A stretch of DNA of 45,416 bases. Origin: Amycolatopsis sp. CA-128772 (GTDB lineage Bacteria > Actinomycetota > Actinomycetes > Mycobacteriales > Pseudonocardiaceae). Below the pieces are notes generated by a model that saw only the letters and a list, made by a program, of their open reading frames with translations, was not told the DNA's origin and did no database searches. Both the position numbers and the translations under genes were made by a program. Positions 8,957 through 17,047 of the stretch are shown piece by piece. The stretch's first letter is position 1; the number at the start of each line of letters is the position of its first letter. Location: the NCBI RefSeq assembly GCF_002904295.1, contig NZ_PPHG01000091.1:114458-159873 (forward strand), read 5' to 3'.

Positions 8957-9829
8957 ATGAGCGAGCGAGACCGCGATTCGTCGGCGATCAGCCGGGAGAT
9001 CGGTGACGAGCTGAAGCGGTTCCGTGTCGAGGCCGAGCTGCTGGCTTCGGATCTCGCGGCGTTGATCGGCTGTTCGCCCAGCAAGATCTCGCGAATGGAA
9101 AGCGGGGTGCGCGGCTATTCCGAGCTGGACGTGACGATGTACCTCGCGAGCTGCCGGGCATCGCGTGAGGACGTGGTGCGGGTACTCGACCTTGTCCGCG
9201 AACAGGCAGATGGCTACCGCATCCGACAGCATCGAGAGCAGCTGCCGGACGAGCTGCGGTCGCTGATCGTCACCGAAACCCAAGCGACCGAGATCATCGA
9301 GTTCGAACCGCAGATCATTCCGGGCATTCTGCAGATCGAGGACTACGCCCGCGCGGTTTTCCGGTGGTTCGGCCTACACGACGAGACCGGCATCGACCTT
9401 CGGGTCAGAGCCCGGCTGAGCAGGCAGAAGTTGCTGAGACGGCGAGATCCTCCGCGATTCACGTTCTACCTCCAAGAGGCCGCACTCCGGGCGAAGGTCG
9501 CCGATGCCCAGGTCATGCACGAGCAGATTCTCCACCTCCTGCTCACGTCCTCGTTCGAACACTGCGTGATTCGTGTGGTCCCGGAGGCCGCCTGCCCGGA
9601 AGGTGTCCTCGGTGGGGGATTCCGCATCATGCGGCACAACGACACTCCCCCCGTGGCGCACGTCGACAACCAGACGACCACCTTGTTCTTGGAGGAACCA
9701 GCCGACTTGGAGGTATATCGCCACCTGCTCAATCGAGTCGCCAGGCTCGCTCTGGATGGAGGACAATCCCGGGAGTGGCTTGCCATCCTGGCAAGTGAGT
9801 TCGACCGAGCGAAGGACGGTGCGCAATGA
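8957..9829 (+). CDS. XRE-family regulator with DUF5753 (WhiJ-like)
   Basis: A 290-residue protein with an N-terminal Cro/CI helix-turn-helix (about residues 10-65: GDELKRFRVEAELLASDLAA then IGCSPSKISRMESG) and a C-terminal DUF5753 domain (from about 95; EPQIIPGILQIEDYARAV, RLSRQKLL, HEQILHLLL, VVPEAA). This architecture belongs to the large actinomycete WhiJ-like/Scr1 family, whose members act with a neighbouring DUF397 protein to control development or secondary metabolism. The stop overlaps the start of just such a gene (ATGA), indicating translational coupling. The start ATG follows a poor ribosome site, so the transcript may be leaderless or controlled by the inverted repeat at 8920-8943. 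Target genes are unknown. Confidence 0.9.
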   Translation: MSERDRDSSAISREIGDELKRFRVEAELLASDLAALIGCSPSKISRMESGVRGYSELDVTMYLASCRASREDVVRVLDLVREQADGYRIRQHREQLPDELRSLIVTETQATEIIEFEPQIIPGILQIEDYARAVFRWFGLHDETGIDLRVRARLSRQKLLRRRDPPRFTFYLQEAALRAKVADAQVMHEQILHLLLTSSFEHCVIRVVPEAACPEGVLGGGFRIMRHNDTPPVAHVDNQTTTLFLEEPADLEVYRHLLNRVARLALDGGQSREWLAILASEFDRAKDGAQ

Positions 9830-10005
9830 CCTCCACTGGCCGTTTCTGGCGCAAGAGCAGCTACAGCAACGGCAACAACGGGAACTGCGTCGAGGTCGCC
9901 CTGAGCACCGAGCTGGTCGGCGTCCGGGACTCGAAGGCGCCGACTTCGGGGGAACTGGTGCTCCCGGCCGAGGCGTGGGCCACCTTCCTGCGCGACCTCA
10001 GCTGA
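9826..10005 (+). CDS. DUF397 domain protein, partner of the XRE regulator
   Basis: A 59-residue protein whose ATG overlaps the upstream TGA (ATGA). The sequence is a typical DUF397: FWRKSSYSNGNNGNCVEVA near the N-terminus, then VGVRDSK, LVLPAEAWATFL and a short C-terminus. Such proteins are almost always paired with DUF5753 XRE regulators and are thought to bind or modulate them. The last eight bases overlap the 3' end of the convergent TauE-like gene. Confidence 0.93.
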   Translation: MTSTGRFWRKSSYSNGNNGNCVEVALSTELVGVRDSKAPTSGELVLPAEAWATFLRDLS

Positions 10006-10768
10006 ACTGCTTGACCACCAGCTGAACCACCGCCGCAACCCCGATCACCACGATCACTCCGCGCAGCACCGCCGGCGGCAGCTTCCGCCCGATCTTCGCG
10101 CCGAGGAAGCCGCCGGCGGTCGACCCGACGGCCAGCCACAGCACGACGGCCCAGCTGACCGGCGCGACGAAGGCGTAGATCAGCCCGGCAACGACGTTGA
10201 CGACGGCGGCGAGGACGTTCTTGACGCCGTTGAGCTTCTGCAGCGGCTCCGACAGCAGCATCCCCATCACGGCCATCAGCATCACGCCCTGCGCGGCGGT
10301 GAAGTACCCGCCGTAGATGCCGATGAGGAAGATGAAGAACATCAGCAGCGGCCCGGACTTGTGCTCGGCACCGTTCTCTTCGCGGCGCTTGGCGACCCAC
10401 TTCGACACCTTGGGCTGCACGATCACCAGCACCACGGCCAGCCCGACCAGCACCGGGACCACGGCTTCGAAGGCGTCCTTCGGCAGCGAGAGCAGCAGGA
10501 TGGTGCCGCCGATGGCCCCCAGGAAGGACGCAACGCCGAACTTCACGACCTGCGGCCAGTACCCCCTGAGCTCGTGCCGGTACCCCCAGGCACCGCTGAG
10601 CGTGCCGGGCGCGAGCCCGATGGCGTTGGACGTCGTCGCCGTCACGGGCGGATAGCCGAGCGCGACCAGCACGGGGAAGGTGACGAGCGTCCCCGACCCC
10701 ACGACGGCGTTGATGGTCCCGGCCCAGATCCCGGCGACCACGACGATCAGCGCGTGCCACCAGCTCAT
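9998..10768 (-). CDS. TauE/SafE-family membrane exporter (sulfite exporter-like)
   Basis: A 256-residue integral membrane protein with about eight helices in two similar halves, as in the TauE/SafE (formerly DUF81) family. The first half shows the motif NAVVGSGTLVTFPVLVALG followed by TATTSNAIGLAPG, and the second half AAQGVMLMAVMGMLL and NVVAGLIYAFVAPVSW. I start at ATG 10768 (MSWWHALIVVVAG), because the 23 extra residues available upstream are charged and unlike the family. Members export sulfite, sulfoacetate or other organosulfur anions, but many have unknown cargo. No sulfur-metabolism gene is adjacent, so the substrate stays open. The gene is convergent with the DUF397 gene and lies just downstream of the MerR gene. 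Confidence 0.88.
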   Translation of the reverse strand: MSWWHALIVVVAGIWAGTINAVVGSGTLVTFPVLVALGYPPVTATTSNAIGLAPGTLSGAWGYRHELRGYWPQVVKFGVASFLGAIGGTILLLSLPKDAFEAVVPVLVGLAVVLVIVQPKVSKWVAKRREENGAEHKSGPLLMFFIFLIGIYGGYFTAAQGVMLMAVMGMLLSEPLQKLNGVKNVLAAVVNVVAGLIYAFVAPVSWAVVLWLAVGSTAGGFLGAKIGRKLPPAVLRGVIVVIGVAAVVQLVVKQFS

Positions 10769-10829
10769 GAAGCATTCACGTGCGGAGCCTAAGCATCGTG
10801 GACCGGTCCCGCGACGCGGATGTGTCAGG

Positions 10830-11774
10830 TCAGACATTCAGCCGAGCGCGCAGTGCCCGGCCGAACCAGGTGAACACCGGCTCCGGGTCCGGTAGCGGGG
10901 GCCAGCCGTTGATGGTGGCCACCAGCTGCCAGTACCGCGTGACGCGACGATCGTCGGCGACCTCGAGCCGTTCGAGGATCCACGACTTCAGCCGGTGGTC
11001 GTCGGCCTTGCCGAACGTCTCGGCGTAGCGGGCCGTGAGCGTGGCGACGACGACGCCGGCCCGCTCCGAGTCCGGCGCGATCCCCGCGGCCAGTGCTCGG
11101 CCGACGGCTTCGCGCACGGCCTCGGTCAGGTCGTGGTGCAGGCCGGTCGTGTCTCCGTCGGCGCGTTGGGCCGCCTGGTATTCGGCCATCCGCCGCACCG
11201 CGGCCCGGAAGCCGGTGTCCTGGACCAGCTCCACGAGCTCCATCCACGCCTCGACCTGTTCGGCGGTGGCGTCTTCGCGCAGCTCCGGCATGCTCGAACG
11301 CAGCAGTTCCACCATGGCCGGGTTGGCGTCGACACCGCCGAAGGTGTCGTCGATGAAGTCGTGGATGAAGCGGCGCCGTTCGGCGTCGGACAGGCTCACC
11401 AGTCTGTGCATCAGGTCCATCTCCTTCGGGGTCGATTTCCGGTTCGCGACCGCGGCCAGCACCGCACGCCGCAGGCGCAGCGCCCGGACCTGCACGTCGA
11501 GCGCCGCCGCGTGCGCGGCGGCGACCTCGGCCAGCGAGGTTTCCCCGGCCAGCACGCGCCGGACCGTGGCCAGATCGATGTCCAGCGCACGAAGCGTGCG
11601 GACCAGCTCCAGCCGAGCCAGGGCAGCCACGTCGTACAGGCGGTAGCCGGCCGGGCTGTGGCAGGTCGGCGGAACGATCCCCTTGTCGGAGTAGAACCGG
11701 ATGGTCTTGACCGACAGACCGGTCCGTGCGGCCAGAGCCCCGATCGTGAGGAGGTTCTCGTCGTCCATCCCCAC
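10830..11774 (-). CDS. MerR-family transcriptional regulator
   Basis: A protein of about 314 residues with a MerR winged HTH at the N-terminus (LLTIGALAARTGLSVKTIRFYSDKGIV, then SPAGYRLYDVAALARLELV), the dimerisation helix, and a roughly 200-residue C-terminal helical region (MELVELVQDTGF, VGRALAAGIAPDSERAG) that could be the ligand-sensing part, in place of the short Cys-rich metal tail. I choose GTG 11774 because GGGGAGG lies nine bases upstream; ATG 11768 and ATG 11792 are in frame. It is third in an operon-like series GNAT-VOC-MerR on the minus strand. A dyad at 11799-11815 between the VOC stop and this start may be its own operator. Effector unknown. Confidence 0.88.
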   Translation of the reverse strand: MGMDDENLLTIGALAARTGLSVKTIRFYSDKGIVPPTCHSPAGYRLYDVAALARLELVRTLRALDIDLATVRRVLAGETSLAEVAAAHAAALDVQVRALRLRRAVLAAVANRKSTPKEMDLMHRLVSLSDAERRRFIHDFIDDTFGGVDANPAMVELLRSSMPELREDATAEQVEAWMELVELVQDTGFRAAVRRMAEYQAAQRADGDTTGLHHDLTEAVREAVGRALAAGIAPDSERAGVVVATLTARYAETFGKADDHRLKSWILERLEVADDRRVTRYWQLVATINGWPPLPDPEPVFTWFGRALRARLNV

Positions 11775-11798
11775 AGCCTGCGGCCTCCCCATGGTGGA

Positions 11799-11815
11799 GA
11801 CTCAACTCCCGAGTC
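11799..11815. promoter_or_regulatory. Dyad in front of the MerR gene
   Basis: GACTC-AACTCCC-GAGTC: 5-bp arms around 7 bases, just upstream of the MerR start and touching the end of the VOC gene. It contains the 10-mer ACTCCCGAGT, also found in the dyad before the SDR gene at 34662-34673. It is a candidate operator for MerR autoregulation; the regulator identity is inference. Confidence 0.4.
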
Positions 11816-12167
11816 AGCGCGGGGTGAAGACGCAGAACTCGTTGCCCTCCGGATCCGCCAGCACGGCCCAGTCGGTGTCGCCGCCGGGTTCGCGGAGCAG
11901 GGTGGCGCCCATCGCCACCAGCTCGGCCGGGTCGCCGAAGACGTCCACGTGCATGCGGTTCTTGACCGTCTTCCGCTCCGGTACCGGGTTGAGCCAGATC
12001 AGCGGGCCCTGGCCCGCCGGGTCGACGATCGGGATCGGCCAGTCGGCCGGGCGGGTGTCGCCCGTCACCGCGTCCCGGCGGACGTAGCCGAGTGCTCGGC
12101 ACCACCAGTCCGCCTGGGCCTGGTGGTCGTTCGCGTCCAGGGCGAGATCCTTGAACCGCGCCGTCAT
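11814..12167 (-). CDS. VOC (glyoxalase-like) family protein
   Basis: A 117-residue protein of vicinal-oxygen-chelate fold, subgroup Glyoxalase_6: KDLALDANDHQAQADWWCRALGY at the start, IPIVDPAGQGPLIWLNPVPE and KNRMHVDVFGD in the middle, GATLL and VLADPEGNEFCVFTP at the end. The His of RMHVDV and Glu of GNEFCV are the usual metal-ligand positions. Members include glyoxalases, extradiol dioxygenases and resistance proteins; nothing fixes which this is. AAGGAG precedes the ATG. The start codon overlaps the stop of the GNAT gene, implying coupled translation. Confidence 0.9.
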   Translation of the reverse strand: MTARFKDLALDANDHQAQADWWCRALGYVRRDAVTGDTRPADWPIPIVDPAGQGPLIWLNPVPERKTVKNRMHVDVFGDPAELVAMGATLLREPGGDTDWAVLADPEGNEFCVFTPR

Positions 12168-12775
12168 GCCGCTCCTTCCGGGACGTGGGCCGGGACGACG
12201 TCGGAGACCACCCGCCAGCCGAGCGCGCCGTACAACCCGCGCCCGGCCGCCGAGGCCAGGAGCGCGCTCGAATCCGCCTCCGCCGCCTCGCTCAGCCGGT
12301 GCATCACCACGCGGCCGAGGCCGCGGCGCCGGTGCTCCGGCGATGTCTCGATCTTGTCGAACACCGCCACACCCCCGGCCACCGCGACCCGGCCGCGCGC
12401 CGCGGGTGCCTCGGCCGCCGAGACCAGCACGTCCCAGGCCGGGCCGTCGCCGGACACCGTCACCTCGTACCCCGGCGGCACCGCGACCGGCGGCTGAGGC
12501 CCCTCGAACGCCATCAGGTACTCCGTCTCCCCCGCCGTCCACGCCGGGGTCAGGGCCGCCACCACGTCGGACCGCGAGCCGCACGTCTTCAGCCACGTGC
12601 CCGGCGCGGCCACCGAGGCCGCCCGCGCGGGAACCGCCGACGGCGAGCGCAGCAGGTAGCGCACGCGGTGGCCGGGCAGGCCGACGTCGACGCGGTAGCC
12701 GTCGGGCTCGGGCACCGGCGGTGGCGTCGCCCGCGACACCGCCCAGCCCCGCACCCACTCCCCCAAGATCTCCAT
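12164..12775 (-). CDS. GNAT-family N-acetyltransferase
   Basis: A 203-residue protein whose C-terminal half is a GNAT domain: VAVAGGVAVFDKIETSPEHRRRGLGRVVMHRL contains the acetyl-CoA pyrophosphate-binding motif A (RRRGLG), followed by LLASAAGRGLYGALGW, the usual motif B end. The N-terminal part (MEILGEWVRGWAVSRATPPP) is typical of actinomycete members of unknown substrate. ATG 12775 fits the family; ATG 12787 four codons upstream is also in frame. It is first in the GNAT-VOC-MerR series and divergent from the GntR gene, with about 55 bases between starts. Small molecule versus protein acetylation cannot be decided. Confidence 0.88.
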   Translation of the reverse strand: MEILGEWVRGWAVSRATPPPVPEPDGYRVDVGLPGHRVRYLLRSPSAVPARAASVAAPGTWLKTCGSRSDVVAALTPAWTAGETEYLMAFEGPQPPVAVPPGYEVTVSGDGPAWDVLVSAAEAPAARGRVAVAGGVAVFDKIETSPEHRRRGLGRVVMHRLSEAAEADSSALLASAAGRGLYGALGWRVVSDVVPAHVPEGAA

Positions 12776-12830
12776 GCCGCCGATCATGACAGCCACCACC
12801 GACAATTCCGCGAACTGACAGGATGAGCCC

Positions 12831-13514
12831 GTGGACACCGAGCAGGTCTGGAGCGCGACCGTCGACCGGCTGCGGGCGCGGATCGACGCCGGCGACCTGC
12901 CGCCGGGCTCGCGGCTGCCCGCCGAACGCGTCCTGTGCGAGGAGCTCGGCATCAGCCGCGGGTCGCTGCGGCAGGCGCTGCGCGTGCTCGCCTCCATCGG
13001 GTACGTGCAGATCCGCGCCGGCTCCGGCACCTACGTCCGGGAGCAGCAGGAACAGCCGTTGCGGACCTGGTTCACCGAGCACGACCAGCTCGTCGAGAAG
13101 CTGTTCGACCTGCGCGCGACCGTCGAGCCGACCCTCGCCGAACGCCTGGCCCGGCACGCCACCGCGAGGACCGTCAGCCGCCTCGAGGACAACGTCGCCG
13201 AGATGGCCCAGGCGGCCGAGGACGGCGACATGCTGCACGTCATCGCCGCCGACGCCGAGTTCCACCGGGTGATCGCGCAGAACGCGGGCAACGACGACGT
13301 CGCCGGGCTGCTGCGCTCGGTGCTCGCCCTGGTCGGCGAGGAGCGCCGGGCGGCGCTGCGGCTGCCGGGCCAGATCCGCAAGGCGGTCGCCGACCACCGG
13401 GCGATCCTCGACGCCATCCGCCGCTCCGACCCGGCGGCGGCGCGGGAGCTGACCCTGAAGCACCTGGTCGACGCGAAGACCTACGCGCACGACTTCGCCG
13501 CGGAGGAGCCCTGA
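12831..13514 (+). CDS. GntR-family regulator, FadR/FCD subfamily
   Basis: A 227-residue regulator with an N-terminal GntR winged helix (ARIDAGDLPPGSRLPAERVLCEELGISRGSLRQALRVLASIGYVQIRAGSGTYV) and an all-helical FCD ligand-binding domain from about residue 80 (LFDLRATVEPTLAERLARHA, DAEFHRVIAQNAGN, DHRAILDAIRRSDPAAARELTLKHL). The conserved Asp and His residues of FCD domains that bind a metal near the carboxylate ligand are present (DAEFHR, DHRAIL). Start GTG 12831 follows AGGAT. The stop overlaps the ATG of a broken methyltransferase gene (TGATG), which would have been its operon partner. Probable ligands are small organic acids; identity unknown. Confidence 0.92.
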   Translation: MDTEQVWSATVDRLRARIDAGDLPPGSRLPAERVLCEELGISRGSLRQALRVLASIGYVQIRAGSGTYVREQQEQPLRTWFTEHDQLVEKLFDLRATVEPTLAERLARHATARTVSRLEDNVAEMAQAAEDGDMLHVIAADAEFHRVIAQNAGNDDVAGLLRSVLALVGEERRAALRLPGQIRKAVADHRAILDAIRRSDPAAARELTLKHLVDAKTYAHDFAAEEP

Positions 13515-13821
13515 TGGAGAAGGTCCGCTTCACCGAGGAAAAGGCCACCAAACTGGCCACGCTCTACGGCCGCGCGCTCGACTACCGCAGCGCCCACCCG
13601 ATCCTCGGCGACAAGGCGGCTCGGACAAGTGCCGTCCGGCCGGCCCTGATCGTCGCCAAGGCCCCGCGATGGTCCTGAAACCTGAGGCCGGCACCGAACT
13701 GTTCGGCCGGCCGGCCGCCGAGTTCCCGTCCGGCGAGCTGATCTGTGACCTCGATCGCTGCGGCCTTACCCGCGAGTCCTCATCGGACGCCGGCCACCGG
13801 GCCACCCCGGAGTGCTTCTAA
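13514..13821 (+). pseudogene. Remnant of a leucine-carboxymethyltransferase-like (Tcmp-type) SAM methyltransferase
   Basis: The stretch starts as a normal gene coupled to gntR (TGATG). The first 33 or so codons (MEKVRFTEEKATKLATLYGR, then HPILGDKAA) match the N-terminus of actinomycete class I O-methyltransferases of the LCM/PPM1 type. The frame then diverges and stops at 13678 after 54 codons. A second frame from 13669 to 13821 encodes LKPEAGTELFGRPAAEFPSGELICDL, which looks like the middle of the same family (a MYL-PE-G...FPSGELV-D region). So about 100 codons including the SAM-binding glycine loop are deleted and the rest is out of frame. I infer a decayed gene of about 270 codons. Confidence 0.65.
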
Positions 13822-14315
13822 CGCGTCTCCAGCACCCGCGCCACGAACTTGTGCAGCTTCTCCTCCAGCCGCGCGGCGCGTTCCGCCACCGTCAGCGACT
13901 CGTACGGCTGGGGCACGTCGGACTTCAGCTCGCCGCGGACGTACTGGCTGCAGGCCAGGTTGCCGCACGCGTAGGTGCCCAGCGTGTTGCCCTCGCGGCC
14001 GGCCTTGCCGGCGCGGCGCCCCGAGAACAGCGTGATGTCGGCGAGCCCGTGGGTCGTCGTGCAGAAGCCGCAGATGTTGCTGCGCAGGCGGGACTTCGGG
14101 GGCGCCGCCGCGCGCAGGGCGAGGCCGATCACCTCGCCGCCGTAGGGCAGCACGAGGTACGCCCGCCCGGGTGCCTTCGGGTCGCGCCAGCCGAGGAACT
14201 CGCGCCGGTCCCACGGGATTTCCGACGGCGGGGCGGGCAGTGTCACGCCCTTGGCCTCGCCGCGGGTGCAGTTGACGAACGACGCCCGGATTTCGTCCTG
14301 GCCGAGGGGATCCAT
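13818..14315 (-). CDS. FBP-domain protein (treble-clef zinc finger, EF-G-binding/FusB-like)
   Basis: A 165-residue protein. The N-terminal half (DEIRASFVNCTRGEAKGVTLP, WDRREFLGWRDPKAPGRAYLVLPYGGEVIGLALR) precedes a C-terminal treble-clef finger with two Cys pairs: CGFC followed by the HGLADITLFSGRRAGKAGREGNT stretch, then CGNLAC. This is the FBP C-terminal domain of fibronectin/EF-G-binding proteins; relatives such as FusB bind EF-G and rescue ribosomes from fusidic acid. Whether this one gives resistance is unknown. ATG 14315 is chosen, with GTG 14324 possible. It ends four bases inside the methyltransferase remnant and is divergent from the adenylate cyclase gene. Confidence 0.88.
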   Translation of the reverse strand: MDPLGQDEIRASFVNCTRGEAKGVTLPAPPSEIPWDRREFLGWRDPKAPGRAYLVLPYGGEVIGLALRAAAPPKSRLRSNICGFCTTTHGLADITLFSGRRAGKAGREGNTLGTYACGNLACSQYVRGELKSDVPQPYESLTVAERAARLEEKLHKFVARVLETR

Positions 14316-14379
14316 GATCCGCACGTTAGACACCGGCCACCGGCGGTGGCCACGCATTTTCGGCCGTACGATCAACGTC

Positions 14380-15870
14380 GTGCGCAAGATCGCCGTGGGC
14401 AACTTCCGGGTGGTGTTGCGCACCAGCCTGGGCTTCGCCGGGCTGGGCATCGGCTCCAGCGTCGCCGGCTCCGGGGTCGTCGCGCTGCTCCTGCTGCTGC
14501 AGGGCCTGCCCGGTGACGTCGGGGACCGCGGGTGGCTGCTCGGGCTGACCGCCGCCGGGATCGTCGCCGGGTCGCTGCTCGCCGGGACGCTGTGGACGGC
14601 GTGGCTGCAGCGGCGGACCGCGATCTGGTTCGTGCTCGGCCGCCCGCCGTCGGAGAGCGAGGCGCGCCGCGCGCTGCGGCTGCCCGTCGACATGGCGCTG
14701 GTCAGCGGCACGCTCTGGCTCATCGGGACCGTCGTCCTGGCCGTGCTCGCCGGGGTGCTCGGCTCGGCCGGCGACGCCGTCGGGATGGCGACCGTGATCG
14801 GCCTCGGCGGGCTCACCACGGTCGGGCTCACCTACCTCGCGGCCGAGTGGGTGGCGCGGCCGGTGATGACCATCGCGCTGGCGGTCCTGCCGCCGCGCGG
14901 GTCGCTGCCGGTCACCGTGCTGACCCGGCTGATCGTCACCTGGGCGCTGGCCAGCGGCGTCCCGTTCGTCGGCGTGCTGCTCGTCGCGACGCCGCCGGAG
15001 CTCGGCTCGGGCGACCACACCGCGAGCCTGATCATGCTGTCGGTGATCGGCCTGGCGGTCGGCGCGATCGGCACCGCCCTGCTGGCCAGGGCGGTCGCCG
15101 CGCCGCTGCACCGGCTGCGGGTGGCGCTGGACGAGATCGCGCACGGCAACACCGGCGTCACCGTCGACGTCGACGACTCCAGCGAGATCGGCCTGCTCCA
15201 GACGTCGGTGAACCAGCTCGCGGCCGGCCTGCGCGAGCAGGCGCGGATGCGGGACCTGTTCGGCAGGCACGTCGGCGCGGACGTCGCCCGGCACGCCCTC
15301 GAGTACGGCGCGTCGCTCTCGGGGGACGTCCGCGAGGTCACGGCGTTGTTCGTCGACGTCGTCGACTCGACCGCGCTGGCCTACCGCACCCCGCCGGAGG
15401 AGCTGGTCGGGAAGCTGAACCGGCTGTTCGCCGCGGTCGTCGCCGCGGTCAACGCGCGCGGCGGCCTGGTCAACAAGTTCCAGGGCGACGCCGCGCTGTG
15501 CATCTTCGGCGCGCCGACGCGGCTCGCGGACGCGCAGACGGCCGCGCTGGCCGCGGCGCGGGTGATCCGGGACGCGGTGCGCGAGGCCGGCGAGCTCGAC
15601 CTCGGCATCGGCGTCTCCAGCGGCCCGGTGTTCGCCGGGCAGCTCGGCACCAGCAGCCGGCTCGAGTACACCGTGATCGGCGACGCGGTCAACGAGGCCG
15701 CGCGGCTCACCGAGCTGGCCAAGGCCGTCCCGTCACGGGTGCTCGCCAGTGACGCCGTCGTCTCGGCGGCCCTCCCGAGTGAGCGCGCGAACTGGGAGAA
15801 GCACGGCGAGCTGGCGCTGCGCGGCCGCCAGGAGGCGACGCCGACCTGGACCGCCGCTCAGGCCGGCTGA
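14380..15870 (+). CDS. Membrane class III adenylate cyclase with HAMP domain
   Basis: A protein of 496 residues from GTG 14380; longer in-frame starts overlap the divergent FBP gene and add no membrane segment. Roughly residues 15-245 hold six hydrophobic helices, followed by a HAMP linker (AAPLHRLRVALDEIAHGNTGVTVDVDDSSEIGLLQTSVNQLA) and a class III cyclase catalytic domain. Metal-binding Asp326 (FVDVVDST) and Asp370 (KFQGDA), adenine-specifying Lys366 and Asp435 (VIGDAVN), and transition-state Asn438 and Arg442 are all present, so adenylate rather than guanylate cyclase activity is predicted. The layout matches the mycobacterial Rv1318c-Rv1320c/Rv3645 group. It should make cAMP at the inner face of the membrane. 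Its 3' end overlaps fabH by 13 bases. Confidence 0.93.
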   Translation: MRKIAVGNFRVVLRTSLGFAGLGIGSSVAGSGVVALLLLLQGLPGDVGDRGWLLGLTAAGIVAGSLLAGTLWTAWLQRRTAIWFVLGRPPSESEARRALRLPVDMALVSGTLWLIGTVVLAVLAGVLGSAGDAVGMATVIGLGGLTTVGLTYLAAEWVARPVMTIALAVLPPRGSLPVTVLTRLIVTWALASGVPFVGVLLVATPPELGSGDHTASLIMLSVIGLAVGAIGTALLARAVAAPLHRLRVALDEIAHGNTGVTVDVDDSSEIGLLQTSVNQLAAGLREQARMRDLFGRHVGADVARHALEYGASLSGDVREVTALFVDVVDSTALAYRTPPEELVGKLNRLFAAVVAAVNARGGLVNKFQGDAALCIFGAPTRLADAQTAALAAARVIRDAVREAGELDLGIGVSSGPVFAGQLGTSSRLEYTVIGDAVNEAARLTELAKAVPSRVLASDAVVSAALPSERANWEKHGELALRGRQEATPTWTAAQAG

Positions 15871-16847
15871 CCGAGGTCCGGCCAGCGCAGCACCGTCGAA
15901 CCCCAGGTCAGGCCCGCGCCGAACGCGCTGAGCAGGACGCGGTGGCCGGGCGCGAGGGTGCCGTCGGCACGGGCGTCGGCCAAGGCGAGCGGGATGGACG
16001 CGGCGCTGGTGTTGCCGACCCGGTCGATGTTGGCGACCACGGCGTCGGCCGGCATCCCGAGCTGCTTCGCCGTCGCCTGGAGGATCCGGATGTTCGCCTG
16101 GTGCCCGACGAAGCGGTCGACGTCGCCGACCATCCAGCCCACGCGCTCCAGGACGGTGCGCGAGGACTCCGCCATCCGCGCGCAAGCGTGCCGGAAGACG
16201 GCGGTGCCCTGCATGGCGAGGAAGCGGTCGGCCGGGGTGTCCGAAAGCCGTTTCCGGGCGCCGCCGGCCTCGACCCACAGCAGCTCGGCGTGCTCGCCCT
16301 CGCTGTGCAGGTCGAACGGCCCGAACGCGCCGGGCTCGTCGGCGTCGCCGGCCCGCAGGAGCACCGCGCCGGCGCCGTCGCCGAAGATCGGGACGGTGGT
16401 GCGGTCGGTGGGGTCGACGAGCGAGGTGAAGGTGTCCGCGCCGACGACGAGCACGCGCTCGGCCAGCCCGCCGGCGATGAACCCGGCGGCCGTGGCCAGT
16501 GCGTAGACGAAGCCGCTGCAGACGGCGTTGACGTCGAAGGCCGCGGCGGTGCCGAGCCCGAGCCGGGCGGCGACCTGTGGCGCGCTGGCCGGGCAGGGCT
16601 GGTCGGGCGTGGCGGTGGCGAGCACGACGGCGTCGGCGGAGGTGCCCCCGAGCGCCTCGCGGCCGGCCTCGACCGCAAGATCCACTGTGGACTCACCGGG
16701 CCCGGCGACGCGGCGCTCCCGGATCCCGGTGCGGGTCCGGATCCACTCGTCCGTGGTGTCGAGCCGGGCGGCGATTTCGTGGTTGTCCAGGACTTTCGTC
16801 GGCAACCACGAGCCGAGGCCGGTCAGCACGGCGGCAGGTGCGGGCAC
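15858..16847 (-). CDS. fabH: 3-oxoacyl-ACP synthase III (KAS III, FabH type)
   Basis: A 329-residue thiolase-fold enzyme starting at GTG 16847. The KAS III catalytic triad is complete: Cys110 in NAVCSGF, His249 in GHQANIRI and Asn279 in DRVGNTSAAS. The substrate-entry segment DEWIRTRTGIRERRVA (with the conserved Trp and Arg) and the FGDGAGAVLL loop are also present. Such enzymes start fatty-acid or polyketide chains by condensing acyl-CoA with malonyl-ACP. No fabD, acpP or fabF genes are adjacent, so this may be an additional FabH or a specialised starter enzyme rather than the housekeeping copy. The ends overlap tail-to-tail with the cyclase gene. Confidence 0.9.
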   Translation of the reverse strand: MPAPAAVLTGLGSWLPTKVLDNHEIAARLDTTDEWIRTRTGIRERRVAGPGESTVDLAVEAGREALGGTSADAVVLATATPDQPCPASAPQVAARLGLGTAAAFDVNAVCSGFVYALATAAGFIAGGLAERVLVVGADTFTSLVDPTDRTTVPIFGDGAGAVLLRAGDADEPGAFGPFDLHSEGEHAELLWVEAGGARKRLSDTPADRFLAMQGTAVFRHACARMAESSRTVLERVGWMVGDVDRFVGHQANIRILQATAKQLGMPADAVVANIDRVGNTSAASIPLALADARADGTLAPGHRVLLSAFGAGLTWGSTVLRWPDLGQPA

Positions 16848-17047
16848 GGGAGAGCCTCCCCACGCCGGCGGGTTGGCTGGGGACCGGCTGGTCTTCCACT
16901 TCTATGGGCTACCCCCTGGTAGACCGGCCAGTTGTGTTGGAAGTCACGTAAGAAGTTGTTTCATCTTCGCCCCGGAGGGAGTAGTGAGCGACGTCACGGA
17001 GGAGTGAAGGCGGGCGGATTGTCGGGGGTGCCGGATAGCCTGCTGGA

